A stretch of 64,000 nucleotides of DNA from Lasiosphaeris hirsuta (lineage: Eukaryota; Ascomycota; Sordariomycetes; Sordariales; Lasiosphaeriaceae). The position numbers and the translations under genes were made by a program. How positions within the stretch are numbered: the stretch's first letter is position 1; every line of letters starts with the position of its first letter. Below are positions 1 through 10,889 of the stretch, piece by piece. Below the pieces are notes generated by a model. The model saw nothing but the letters and a program-made list of their open reading frames with translations, was not told the origin of the DNA and did no database searches. Where the stretch lies: the NCBI GenBank assembly GCA_030549175.1, contig JAUKUA010000001.1, forward strand, positions 1,674,001 to 1,738,000. Reading direction: 5' to 3'.

Positions 1-712
1 GACCCCGAGGTTGCGGAGCGCATCAGCCTTCAGGCGCACGACTTTTTTACTGAGCAGGTTACCAAGAACGCGGATGGTGCGTCTACTGAGCCAACCACTT
101 GTGGAATGTCCTACTGACTGATTGTTACAGTATACTTCTTCCGGTGGATTATTCACAACTACTCAACTCCCTACGCAGTCAAGATTCTGAAGAACTTGAT
201 TCCGGCCCTGAAGCCAGGTGCTCGCATCATTATCAACGACCACTGCCTCTTAGAGGCTGGTCAGGAGAACCCATGGGACGAGACCGTCATGCGCCGCATG
301 GATGTCGTCATGTTGGCCCTGTTGAACGCCCAAGAGCGGACCGAGGCCGAGTTCAGGGGCCTATTCGAGGCTGCTAGCAAAGGATTCGTGTTCAAGGTGA
401 GATACGCCCCCCTTTTCCACTTTGTCGGTACTGTTCGAGTTGAGAAGCAGGTCGGCTAACAGCCATGAAATACAGGGCGTCACAAGACCCAAGGGTTGCC
501 GCATGAGTATTATCGAGGCGGTCTGGCAACCTGAACTTGTGGAGGAGGCGGCGCCAGCTGCTGTTGTGGCCAATGGCCATGTGACTGCGGTTCTCGACTA
601 CGCCGCTCCTGCTGCTGGTCCCGTGATCGCAGAGCCCGTGGGTGATGCTGTCAAGGCTGCCCGGGCTGCCTTTGCATCAGCCGAGGAAGCCAAGGCCGGG
701 GCCGCCAAGTAG
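1..712 (+). CDS. O-methyltransferase, C-terminal part (5' truncated by window edge)
   Basis: This is the 3' end of a SAM-dependent O-methyltransferase of the fungal secondary-metabolite type. Three exons are visible: 1-76, 131-396 and 476-712. The introns are 77-130 (donor GTGCGT) and 397-475 (donor GTGAGA). Joining the first two exons gives VYFFRWIIHNYS, which matches the conserved motif after the SAM-binding core of plant-type O-methyltransferases. It is followed by IIINDHCL and a MDVVMLALLNAQERT helix that carries substrate-side and catalytic residues in the family. The C-terminus has an unusual Ala/Val-rich tail of about 60 residues. The substrate cannot be told from this fragment. Such enzymes often sit in biosynthetic clusters, but nothing to its right in the window supports one, so any cluster would lie to the left. 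Confidence 0.85.
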
Positions 713-1337
713 ATAGCAGGGGTGACGCGCTCGGGTTAAGTAGGTAACCCGACGAGCAAGAAGATGGCGTTGTGAATCGTGGTTTTCCCTTTCGAGGGAG
801 TTGGGTAGGAGCAAGAAAGCGCCGATGATGGCGCAAGATCTTAATTGCCTGTTTTTCTTTTCTACTTCGCTGCTCATATCCATACGATCTGATACCCCAA
901 GCTGTTTTTGGGTGGCCATCTTGTTACAAACTTTATCAGAAGAGAACTTCATCCATTACCATACATGCAATATATTAACGTTACTGCTGGCCTCGAACTA
1001 TATCTAAGGCTCTTTGAAGTGGGTTGGGCCGAGTAGCTGGGGTTTCAGGGACTTGCTGAACATGAAAGACACCACCTCCCTTTATCAGTTCAGAGTACCC
1101 CTATCCCGCATGTCTGACCCCCTTCCAAGAGCGACTCCCAGCACGTACGAAGGGGATTTGCAGATCAAAGAGCGGCCCCTCTTCTTCCCTTTTACCAGGC
1201 CCATGGAGCGACCGAGTCATACGTCAACAAACAGCCAAAGGGGTGGATGATTCGCCGCAGTTAGTAAACAACATCACGCACCACGGCTCTCGGGGATAAA
1301 AGTGACAGCATCAAACAGCCTCCCAATCAACAAAGGA
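713..1337. other. Intergenic, 3' flank of the methyltransferase
   Basis: No gene is recognisable. Only short frames without family resemblance are present. The stretch ends at the tRNA-like gene. Confidence 0.6.
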
Positions 1338-1409
1338 AGTCCGCTGGCTCAATGGTAGAGCGTCTGACTACGAATCAGGGGGTTCCAGGTTTGAGAACTG
1401 GGTGGGTCG
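1338..1409 (+). tRNA. tRNA-Arg(ACG)-like gene, possibly degenerate
   Basis: A cloverleaf can be drawn. The D arm is GCTC-AATGGTA-GAGC (1347-1361). The anticodon arm is TCTGA-CTACGAA-TCAGG with anticodon ACG at 1370-1372. The variable loop has 5 nt. The T arm is CCAGG-TTTGAGA-ACTGG (1385-1401). The D and anticodon arms are sound. The T stem has a G/A mismatch, the T loop reads TTTGAGA where TTCGANY is expected, and the acceptor stem (1338-1344 with 1402-1408) holds several G-T pairs and an A/C mismatch at the end. The gene may therefore be a mutated copy or a pseudogene. No intron is seen. Confidence 0.55.
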
Positions 1410-2126
1410 ACGCATCACTCCTTGGACCATGTTCAGGTGGTGGAGCTAATGTAACATCTCAGCCATCCTTTTTGGCGATCCCCGGCCTCGTTGCGGGGAC
1501 ATGGCCGAGAAATAATGGGTACGTTAGATGTGATAAAAGTTTTGGGAATTCGTTTCACTCATGCATAGAGCTTTAGGTCCACCAAAGACCTCAATATGCA
1601 CAGAGCCGACATCTCTCGAATTGATCCCGTCACCAAACTACATCTTCTAGATCAAGGCCATATTGAACAAGCCTTTAGCCCTCGCGAGCTAAGATAAGCC
1701 GCCGCCACTGATACAAAAATCTACAGACTGTCCTTCTGCCACCTTGTGAAAAAAGCCAGGTACATGTCATGTTGAACTTGCCCCGCAAACCATTGAGAAT
1801 TATAGGCAAAAATCCCCGACTCCTGCTCCCTTTCGCAAAACTCATTCTCGTGAAAACATTGTCCATAACCATGATGTTTCCCATAACCCCGTGAAATCGT
1901 TGAACCGTGACCATGCCCATGTTCCCATAAAACCCAGAGTAGAGAGAAGTTCGCCGTCGCCATGCTTCGCAGAAGTTGTAACCCAAAAGAAAACCAAACC
2001 CCAGAAACCGCGAAGCCCGTACTTTTAGCCCCAAAGAAAACAACATCACCAATCACTCATTCAAACACGCCCATCATCCATCTCTTCCCAAACATACCGC
2101 TGATCACTTTCAAAAACATCAGCACA
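1410..2126. other. Intergenic, 3' flank of the DUF3433 gene
   Basis: No gene seen. Frames on the minus strand up to 125 codons have biased, low-complexity composition and look like 3' untranslated sequence of the DUF3433 gene. Confidence 0.5.
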
Positions 2127-4886
2127 TCAAACAATCATCACCCTCTCACTCCCACTTCCACCTCCCCTGCGAATCTGACTCTTTCGCACTTTCCTCTTCT
2201 CCGTAAACCTCTTCGCGCGCCTCACACCAAGCAACTCATCGCCACCCGCCTCCGTCGCGACCCCAAAAAGCCACCTCGGCTGCGTCTCAGGCGAACCCTT
2301 GCCCAGGCCCATCTTTGTCAGCATCTCGTCACGCCCGCGGCACTGCTTGAACGCGAGGTCGTTAATCAGATCATCATTGGCAATAAACCCAATAATCTCT
2401 GCTAGACACGTCACCGCATGCGGCAGGCGGAAGGCCTGTCGTCCCGGAAGTAGGCCGATGAGCGCGAACAGATAGAGGGCGAGCAAGGTGAGGACGACGG
2501 CGAAGGCGGGGATGTTGGGGTACATGCGGACGATGCCAGAGGGCGGGGTGAGAGCCATGAAGGTGGCGCCGGCGAGGATGGGGATGAGGATGAAAAGGTT
2601 GGAGAGCAGAGAGAGGGCGGCGACGCGGAGGTGGCCGTTGCGCAGAGCATGAAGGGAGCTCTGGAACGGTGCGCAGGCGGAGTAATCGGCGAGGATGGAG
2701 TGCTCGGCGCGGGCGCCGCGGGGGTCGGAGAGGGCGGCCCAGGGCTGGAGGATGCGCACGCTCAGCTCGAGAGATTGGAAAAGGAGGAACATGATCATGC
2801 CGAGGAGGGATGGGAGGAAGCTGTAGAGGAAGTCGGCGGCAGAGAAAGCGCCCGGTCCTGGAGCTGCAGAGAGCCATGGCAGGAAGCCGTCGGTGATACG
2901 GGTGGAGGGAAGGAATGAGACGATGAAGATGGCGAGCAGGAGCACAAATGCTGTGACGATGAAGTACAGCAGCTGGTTGTTGCGCATACACCACGGTAGG
3001 TAGCGGTATCGACCCTGCATCGAACGTCCAGAACCCTCCACGTCGTGGTCGCCCGCGGCAACTCCGCTTTCCGGTGACATGCTCTGCTTCTCGCCATTCT
3101 TCTCGTCATTCCTCTCCATCCGTTTCCCGGTAAGTTGGTCTCGTGCAAGGGGAAGAGCGTTCGGATCGTCCATCGAGTTGCCAAGAGAGTACCAGAACCC
3201 CTGCCTTCCATCCTTCCATGTCCAGTAGCCAAGCCTATCACCGACCCGTCGACGGAGCGCAAATCTGATTCCGTCTTTTGTTCGAGCCAGCTGTGTGCCG
3301 TGGTAATCGTCGGCGGTGTTGGTGTCAGAAACGATGGCAACAACATCCGCAATAGACCTTGGATCCCACAAAAGGCTCGTCTTTTCCTTCCGTGCCCAAT
3401 ATCTCCAAACAATCACTGTGGAGACAAACAGAGCAAAATACAGCGCCACAAGCGCCCAGGCAACGCCTTGCACGGTTCCCCATTTCCACTCACCGTCGAC
3501 CAGGATGACCGTAAATAGCGAGTTTTGCAACGGAATCGTGAAGTTGATCAGCCATGCCACTAGAATGGGCACCCAAATGTGCCAGGTTCCAATCAGCTGC
3601 GGCCACAGAAATGATTTAGGATACAGCTCCTGGAAAATAGCACCCTCTCGTTCGTCGCGTTGATCGGATGCAAGACGCGTGAATGGCAATACGCGGAACA
3701 TGGTGATGATGATGAACTGAGCGTAAAACAGAACGACAGCCCCCATAACTGGGGGGATGATGCGGAAGAGGAAGTATTGCCCTCCATAGATGCTGACGTA
3801 TGGTAAGATGCCATGGTGAAGCTCCGAGTAAACGGCGCTGAATATGAGCGCTCCAACCATGTGGAGACAAAGGGCCATCAAGACCATCAGTGATGGCGTT
3901 CGCAACGCAACCGGCTTGAAGTTCAATGCGGGGACGCTGTTTGCCCTTGCCTCGCCAATCGTGGACACAATGAATTCCCTGTCTACGGGTCTCCATTCAT
4001 TGGCTTGGACTAGCCGCTGTCCATTTTTTAGACTTGAGGCGAGAGAATCGGCCGAGGCGCGAGGATCCATCGGTCGAGTGGGAGGCTCCAGACCGAAGAT
4101 GAGCTCAGGGTCATGGTAAGCATGCTCGCGGGAGAGCTGTGCGGGAGGCGGTTGGGATGGGAAGAGGCCATACTGGTGAGCTGGCACTGGTACGAGAGAT
4201 GGCGCCAGACATGGGGCTGCTACCGGCGCTGGCACATGTGGTTCATATTGGTGATGTTGCGGCACCGGCGGGTACGGCTGGTAGTACTCGGGCTGCTGTC
4301 CGGGAATAAAGGGCGGGACAGGGGTAGCACCGTCGCTACTTGATGCGCCGTCGTTGGAGTAGCCCGTATCGCGATCGCGATTGCGCGTCAGGGCTTCAAT
4401 GGCGTACTGCACGTAAGGTGTGTCGTCGACGCCGGGAGTGATGACGCCCTCCATCCTGGCGAGCTCATCGCGGAATTCGGTCGCCATGGACGCGTTGAAA
4501 GCAGCCTCCCACCCGGGCTGCTGATACTGGGGCGAAACGGGGAGGTCGGGGACGCGGCGTAAAGGCCCCTCAACAATGATGGGCCGGGAGTAGGCGCGCA
4601 CGATTTGCGGTGCGCCAGAGAGACGGTCGGGTCCGTACAGCTCCGGTTCTGAAGATGTGGGAGAGGGTGACCGTAAGGGGATGGAAGGAGGAGTAGGGGC
4701 GTAAAACGGGACAATGGTTGGGTGAGGTGAGGGCGATGTAGGGCGGGAGGTCGCATAACCTAGACCGCCAGGGCGATGGTCGTGGTCAAAATCCTCTGAG
4801 AAGTTTGGGAAGTCTTGGGGCCGCAAGGTGGATTCGGTGGTCTCTGAGTGGCTCGAATTCGTTCGGGGATCAGCAAGAGGCCGCAT
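2127..4886 (-). CDS. DUF3433-family multi-pass membrane protein
   Basis: A single-exon frame of 919 residues. The open frame continues upstream of 4886 but without another ATG giving a better start; the first ATG (MRPLADPRT) is at 4886. The N-terminal third is Pro/Ser/Tyr-rich and predicted disordered and cytosolic. It is followed by two similar membrane modules. The first has hydrophobic segments at about residues 333-355, 369-396, 434-452 and 472-497. The second has them at about 637-660, 679-710, 752-775 and 789-820. A loop holding WDPRSIADVVAIVS and a GYWTWKDGRQGFWYSLG stretch follows the first module; both are typical of the DUF3433 family, a group of fungal membrane proteins that includes the Neurospora SPRAY-type proteins. 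The C-terminus is basic (KRKVRKSQIRR). The molecular function is not established for the family. Confidence 0.85.
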   Translation of the reverse strand: MRPLADPRTNSSHSETTESTLRPQDFPNFSEDFDHDHRPGGLGYATSRPTSPSPHPTIVPFYAPTPPSIPLRSPSPTSSEPELYGPDRLSGAPQIVRAYSRPIIVEGPLRRVPDLPVSPQYQQPGWEAAFNASMATEFRDELARMEGVITPGVDDTPYVQYAIEALTRNRDRDTGYSNDGASSSDGATPVPPFIPGQQPEYYQPYPPVPQHHQYEPHVPAPVAAPCLAPSLVPVPAHQYGLFPSQPPPAQLSREHAYHDPELIFGLEPPTRPMDPRASADSLASSLKNGQRLVQANEWRPVDREFIVSTIGEARANSVPALNFKPVALRTPSLMVLMALCLHMVGALIFSAVYSELHHGILPYVSIYGGQYFLFRIIPPVMGAVVLFYAQFIIITMFRVLPFTRLASDQRDEREGAIFQELYPKSFLWPQLIGTWHIWVPILVAWLINFTIPLQNSLFTVILVDGEWKWGTVQGVAWALVALYFALFVSTVIVWRYWARKEKTSLLWDPRSIADVVAIVSDTNTADDYHGTQLARTKDGIRFALRRRVGDRLGYWTWKDGRQGFWYSLGNSMDDPNALPLARDQLTGKRMERNDEKNGEKQSMSPESGVAAGDHDVEGSGRSMQGRYRYLPWCMRNNQLLYFIVTAFVLLLAIFIVSFLPSTRITDGFLPWLSAAPGPGAFSAADFLYSFLPSLLGMIMFLLFQSLELSVRILQPWAALSDPRGARAEHSILADYSACAPFQSSLHALRNGHLRVAALSLLSNLFILIPILAGATFMALTPPSGIVRMYPNIPAFAVVLTLLALYLFALIGLLPGRQAFRLPHAVTCLAEIIGFIANDDLINDLAFKQCRGRDEMLTKMGLGKGSPETQPRWLFGVATEAGGDELLGVRRAKRFTEKRKVRKSQIRRGGGSGSERVMIV

Positions 4887-6248
4887 GTATGGTCCTAGAA
4901 GGCGGTCGTGAGCAAAGGGGCCTTGGCCGAGGCAGTCACCGTCACCGCAGTCGGTGGACAGTCGGTAGGCTAGACCTAAGGGTTTTGGTGAGGACGACAA
5001 CACATACGCTCTGGTTCCACATGATCGAAACTCGAATGTTGGAAGTTCATGCTTGGAACCGCAGCGCGAAATGCAGCGACAGAAATGCAGGCAACCTCCA
5101 CTTAGACGGTTATCCCAAGCCAATTGCCAGCACAGATTTCCCAGAAATACCTAGAGTGCAGATGCAGCAAGATGCACCAAGGAACTGCATGATGCGAGGC
5201 CCGGCGTGGGTGAAATATGGTTGGAAGCAGGTGTGTGCCCGCAAGTTTTCGCACCTTTTGCACGAGGTTGGGCGGTCGTGCCTGAGATGGGGGGAAGGGT
5301 CGAACGGGAAGGTTGGGCAACCAGCCACCGCACTTGCGTGCACTTGCACCCCGGGAGCTGCAGAAACAGCAGAAACCACACCAAACTGAGCCAGATGAGG
5401 CGATCAAAGGAACCTGCCGTGGCAAGATCCAGCCCAAGCGCTGTGATCCTAGCTGCGAGGCCAGCCGCGCTTACAGCGGTCCTCACCTGTGTGTCCCAGT
5501 CGACGCGAAGTGAAGCGTGCGAAGGCTGGGCTGGGCGAGGTTGCTGGCCGTCTGGAGTTGCTATGCAAGGGAACTGGCCCGTGCCCTCCCGTTTCCTGAC
5601 CCCACTCTCTCTGTCCGATGTGGAGACTTCTCTCAACCCCACACCGCCCATCACCGCGGCCCCCGACGATTGCCACAGAGCAGAACGTGAAGAAAATGAT
5701 TCTAGATTGTGGGAGAAGGTCTTCCATCGAAATCGCCATGGCAGGTTCATATGAAAGAATTACCTGCAAATAGACTACTAATACTCTGTAAATACCACCC
5801 TAAAATCAATACCGACCACATGTGCAATATGTCCGTGTCCCAACTGGCCCTTGCAGCATCTGTTCGTCCCAGGAACAGGTGGAAACATCATGTCATCATA
5901 TTCAGGTACAAAAACCCAAAGGTGCAATACTTCCCACTCACAGTCTCACGGACAACATGCCTCCACCCCACTCTGCATGCAACCCCAAACAGCAGGGCAA
6001 ACCCAATTCCCGGGCTGGGAGCCCAAGACACTGGCGCTCGCCTCAACGACCCTGATTCCGCTCGTCAAATTGCCCGTCTCAAACCCAGCCCGCCAGCACA
6101 AAACTTCCCACTGGACGAGACAAAACACAGCGGCTGGCGATGCAAGGACCACATCACCCGATAATGCCGTAGAAAGAAGATCAGGTCCAAACCTGATACC
6201 TGATTTAACAGCCCCCAGCATCCGCTATCCGTAAAAACTAGCGCTATA
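4887..6248. other. Intergenic between DUF3433 and choline kinase genes
   Basis: Promoter and 5' leader of the DUF3433 gene and 3' flank of the choline kinase gene. Overlapping open frames of up to 199 codons exist on both strands (for example minus 5151-5750), but none resembles a known family and composition is uneven. I see no supported gene. Confidence 0.5.
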
Positions 6249-8907
6249 CTAATAATGAACAAGCTTGACTTTCTCTCTCACCTCCTCCGGCAGCTCATCC
6301 AGCTTCACCAGCCCCATTAGCACACAATCCCCCCAAAAGAAGAGCGCCCGCTGTTGCGCATAGCCCAAGTAATCAAACGCATCCGGGTCAACATCGGGGT
6401 CAACCCCGTCCTCTTCGGCCGCCGCCGCAGCTGCGCCTTCCGCCGTCCCGTCCTCGGGTGACAACACTAAGCCCGGGATCTTGGCCTGAATGATGCCCCA
6501 CGACACCCACTGCGCGCTATTGGCGATGCGCCACAACCGCGTCTCGTCCATGAGCTCCTTGATACGCTTCTCCGTCGCGTCCTCGTTTTTGGATTCCTGC
6601 TCCTTCCACCCGCCCGGTGGCGAGCGGGCGTCGAGAGTGAACTCCACAATGGAGCTGGCCGAGCGTGCGCTGTGCAGTGCTGGCGTTTCTGTCGGCGTCA
6701 TCTTAGGAGTCGACGCATCCGAGGCCGAGAACTTTGGTTTATGGTCGACGTAGGCCCGGATGAAGCGGTGCTGCTGCTCGAGGGTCGGATACTTGCTCGT
6801 ATCACATGCGTACGGCGCGATGGGGTCATGATAGTTGTAGGTCCATTCCGAAAAGTGGTTGGCGAGCTCATAACCGGGGAGGTTTGCGGCAGCATACTCA
6901 AAGTCAATGACGACTAGCTGCTTGTGTTCGTTGGCGGGCACAAGCAAAGGCGATTTCTCGTCGTCAGGACGAATGCGCAGGATATTTCCATATTGGGTCT
7001 GTGATAGGTTAGTCAAATTCCCTACGAGGTATCTCACACAGGAAAACCTACATCATTGTGCGCAAATACCAGCTTCTGGCGGATCTCCTTCGGGTTTCCA
7101 TAATGGTCATCGAGGAACTTCCGGTACTTCTCGACCATCGCCTTGAAAACGGGCCATTCAACACCGCATATGAGGCCTCTTCCCTTCCAGGCACTGCCTG
7201 GGCCTCGCGGAACCCCTGGATTACCAGACAGGATCTGCTGGTCAACGTACTGAACTGTCCTCTCCGCCTGGCTTAGCCACTTGTCCCAATTCTTCCAAAC
7301 AGCAGGACCTTGATCCCGTTCCTCTTCGAGAAGATCAACACCATCGTGAAGCTCCCTCATACGTTTGGCAATCTGCTTAGAGGTTTCGGGTTCCCTCAAG
7401 TTTGCCGGAGTCAAGGTCGCAGCGTTGAAGAATTGCTCGAATCGTCCATTGAGAAAGGTGCCCAGCAGCCGAGGTCCAATCTTTTTCCTGGCGAGCCGTC
7501 GGAGTACGCTCAACTCCGTCTCTCTATCAATCAGATGCTCGACTTGTGGCCCGTATATTCTCAGCAAGACCTTGGTCGGCTGCTTCTTGCCTTCCACAGG
7601 CGGCAAAACGGACTCGGGGGGTGGCGAGACGACGTAAACAGCGTTCGTCAACGCACCGCTGAGACGCTCGACAGAGATAGCCTCGCCGCTATCAAGCGGC
7701 ACCCGCCTCCACCCCTTGAGGGCGAGCGTGTGTGCAAGGCGGATAATCTCGTTCTTGAAGGTAATCCACGCCTGCTTCTCTTTCTCTTCTCTCCGGCTCG
7801 AGATCGAAGCCGCATCGTCGGCGACGGCTTTCCCTCCGACGTAACTAAGGGTCTTTGAGTTGTCAAGAACGGCGTCACAGCTCGGTACCACGACATCGCC
7901 TTCGAAGAACTCGGTATCAGAAGACACCGTCCGGCTAAGGCTGGGGGGTCTCTTATGGGACTTCTTATGGTGCTTCCGTCCCAAGTGAGGTCCAAGATGA
8001 GGGATGGAAGTAAGACCAAGGACAGCCATACTATCGTCAAGGATCCTCTGGAGCCGGTCTAGAGATACCTCACTTGAGTTAGAGCCAACAGAAGGAGCCC
8101 GTGCTCGGCCGGGCTCTACAGCTGGACCCGGAATTGGTTCAGCTGCCTTCTCCACGGGCGGCGACTTTTGCCGCGTGAATCTGTGGGTTTTCTTTTTCTC
8201 CTTTTTGTTCTTCTCACGTTCGAGCCAGTCGGCCACCTGCGCCAACAACTTCTCACTCACCCGCTCGGCCCTGTGCCGGTGCTGGGACTGCTGAGCCTCT
8301 TCTGTTAAGCTAGAGGAAGAAGCCCCAGCACCCGACTCGCCCGTACCGCCATCGACGCTACCAAGGCTGAAGAGGGAAGTCCGAGACGAGCTGGTTTGAA
8401 TTGCCGGCCGCCCGCTCAGCCGCCTGGCGATAGTCGCCGGGAACTGCTTCCTTGTTTGCGCTTCATCGGCGGACGACGGCGGCTCTGGCGCCGCGATTTG
8501 AACGGCTAAAGCCAAATCAATACCAAAAATTATGTGACATGGAAATAGGAATAGGGTTTGTGCCAAGTGATACAGGTGGTTGTGTCCCCACGTTAAAAAC
8601 GAAGATGGGGTGCATGCCTGTGCATTTCCCAACGACACGACCGGGAATAGCCTCGAGGTTGTGGCATGGCAACGGCCCACCCACGTTTCCCCATGGGACG
8701 GAAGGACCGCATAACCAGGGAGCCCCACGTCATTGGGGAAAGCATTAAAATTGGTTCGGCAGAGCAGCCATGAGAAAAAAGAATGAAGCTCAACAAACCT
8801 TTGACAGATGCGCTCAAGGGTGGCGTCCGCTCGCTGTCAGTATCGCCCTTCAGCGCCGAGCGCCTAGGCTGGGATGTGCCGGCGGAAGGCGACGGCGCGG
8901 CAGACAT
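6249..8907 (-). CDS. Choline kinase (choline/ethanolamine kinase family)
   Basis: Predicted to phosphorylate choline with ATP, the first step of the CDP-choline (Kennedy) route to phosphatidylcholine, in the cytosol. Exons on the minus strand are 8907-8799, 8505-7052 and 6998-6249, giving 770 residues. The introns are 293 and 53 bp; the second ends CTAAC...CAG. The start is the ATG at 8907 (MSAAPSPSAG). The kinase core follows a long Ser/Arg/Lys-rich N-terminal extension of about 270 residues. The core shows LSGALTNAVYVV, the phosphate-binding side with LLRIYGPQVEHLIDRE, the catalytic Brenner motif HNDTQYGN rebuilt exactly across the second intron (H519, D521), and the family-specific IDFEYAAANLPGYELANHFSEW region (D553). 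The 3' part holds a low-complexity Ala/Asp insert. Yeast CKI1-type enzymes also have long tails, but this N-terminal extension is unusually large. Choline is more likely than ethanolamine, though substrate cannot be proved from sequence. Confidence 0.9.
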
Positions 8908-9918
8908 GGCCAAGCAAGCATGCGACCTCTTTCCCGAATCCGAAGGTGAGATTGGGGAAGGGGGTCTAGAAGGCTAGATAAATATGGTGGGGGAAGGCAA
9001 ACAAAGATGGTGTGCAGTCGTATCTCGGTGTTGCTCGTGTGCCAATTTCGATGCCAAAAATCCGCGCACAGTCACCAACCCGTCTCCTCTATCGTCCAGG
9101 GTTATCGAGGAGGTGGAGAGAGAGATCAACAGATACTGGCACAGGCGTCTCTTATCATGTGAATATGCCCACGTGGGCAGAGAGCTGAAAGTCGTTGGTT
9201 GATGTAGCAAGGGACTGGAATTGCGCTATTGTTGACCGAGTTTCTGCGACGGGAAAATCGGGGGGATAATAGACGACAAGAAGATTGGCTCGTCCAAAGC
9301 TAGGAGATAAGACAAAGCCCTCTTTTTCTCCTCCTTTCTAAAAAAGCATCGACGAAATATTGGAACAGAAACGCTGTGGGGAAACGGTGTAGTTTGGAAC
9401 CATGGATGGATACCATCGGCGCAGCCCCTCTATCCTTGATGACCAATTCGCGAGCTTATTTTCCATTTTGGGCACTTATCGCATGTATCTTCGGGAGCCC
9501 GATTGATTGATTGATGTATTTATCGTACAGGGGTTTACCCTGAAGGGGCAATCGCACGGCGGGGCTCTCAGTCCCCGCAAACACCTAAGGCCAGAACTAA
9601 CTAACCCATCACAGCAAAGAGATCCACCACCCTGAATCCACCAATAGGAGATCCTGGTCCGGGTCGCAAGCGTTCCCGGACCGCTAACATTCCTTAGTTA
9701 CCATGCAAGCTCCTGGAAACCAATTGGCACAAAGATTGAGCGGGATTTCGTCAAGTTGCTCCAACACCACATCACCATGATTAGTACATACAGTCCCCCC
9801 AGCTGTTACATATGTTACATTTTTACTATGCCCATCCCCTGCACAGATCTAGAGAGAGCAGTATATTGCTCACACCAGCAGGGCTTTTCTGCCCAGGCCC
9901 TCCTCTCCTAGTCCGTCG
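8908..9918. other. Intergenic between choline kinase and SCO1
   Basis: Promoter of the choline kinase gene and 3' flank of SCO1. No gene seen. It holds two short inverted repeats, 9559-9578 (GCGGGG/CCCCGC, loop 8 nt) and 9656-9682 (see separate entry). Confidence 0.6.
9656..9682. repeat. Inverted repeat, 8-bp perfect stem
   Basis: GGTCCGGG at 9656-9663 is the exact reverse complement of CCCGGACC at 9675-9682, with an 11-nt loop. It lies about 240 bp beyond the SCO1 stop codon and could fold in the SCO1 3' untranslated region. Function unknown. Confidence 0.5.
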
Positions 9919-10889
9919 TTAGGGCTTTTTCGAGTCCTTGACATGCTGGATAATGATTCTGGCAGCCTGCTCGGGCGAGTGCTGTCGCCCCAGCGCCTCA
10001 ACGAAGTCGCCTTGCGGATCCATCAGGTAAAAGTAGATGCTGTGGTCGACTAAGTAATCCTGGCCTGGCTTGACTACAGATGGCGTACTGAAGTAGACGC
10101 GGTATGCCTTGCACATGGCCTTGACCTGCTCAAATGTCCCCGTCAGGCCAACAAATCCGGTATGAAACTCGGACAGGTACTCCTTCAGCTCCTTGGGACC
10201 ATCGCGCGCCGGGTCGCAAGTGACAAACACGGGCACCAGGGCGCCGGGGCAGTCGGCCTGGACCAGGTCAAACATCTTTGCCATCTTGTCCAGTTCCTCG
10301 GGGCAAATGTCGGGACAATGCGTGAAGCCGAAGTACACCTAAAGCACCCGCATTAGCATCGAGTCCAGTTGAGTACTCGAAGGAATTCCTACCAAAGAGT
10401 ATTTTCCCTTGAGGTTCTTCTCCGTGAACGGCTTGCCGTCCTGGTCGACGAGCTCGAATGCGCCTCCCACCTTCGGCGTCCCCACCCCCTTGTTTGCTTC
10501 GGCTATCCTTTGCCGCCTCATCCGTTCCTTCTCGGACTCAAAGTACCACAGAAGACCAGCGCCAGCGACGATGAAGAGGATGCCGGCCTTCCAGGAAAAG
10601 GGCTATATGGAGACACGAGTTAGCCCGGGCTGCCCTGTTCACGGGGTCTGATCCAATTCCAGCTGCATACCCCTGAACGGTACCGGCTCTTTGCCTCTTC
10701 AACCGTCTTGTATTTGTACCTCCGTTGCCCCAATGACTGGTGGATCTGGGTGTCGGGAAGACACGATACCGTTGGCCGCCGAGCCGGCTGTGCGCCGCGG
10801 GTCGTCGACATCAATCGGGTGCATTGTCGGGATGGTGCTCTTGAGAGCGCATTGAAAATGGCGCGCATCGGCGCGGTTGCTTGTGGCAT
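9919..10889 (-). CDS. SCO1: SCO1-type copper chaperone for cytochrome c oxidase assembly
   Basis: Delivers copper to the CuA site of Cox2 in the mitochondrial inner membrane. Exons are 10889-10671, 10602-10393 and 10338-9919 (introns 68 and 54 bp), giving 282 residues. The N-terminal region, rich in Arg and Ser with few acidic residues, is a mitochondrial targeting sequence. A single membrane segment follows (FSWKAGILFIVAGAGLLWYF, about 75-94). The C-terminal thioredoxin-like domain carries the copper ligands CPDIC (C151, C155) in GFTHCPDIC and the distal His in YLVDHS (H242). Exon joins restore SGPFSWKAG and KYSLVYFGFTH, both expected for the family. All three copper ligands are present, so the protein should be functional. 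It is divergently transcribed from the Spp1-like gene across 476 bp. Confidence 0.93.

Noticed and set aside
2374..2994. 206-codon minus-strand frame inside the DUF3433 gene
   Set aside because: Arg/Pro/His-rich shadow frame of the membrane protein coding sequence.
4887..5123. N-terminal extension of the DUF3433 protein by 79 codons
   Set aside because: The extension would begin at TTG; it is Cys-rich and unlike the family. The first ATG is at 4886.
5151..5750. 199-codon minus-strand open frame upstream of the DUF3433 gene
   Set aside because: A similar-length frame exists on the opposite strand, and neither resembles a protein family; more likely promoter or leader.
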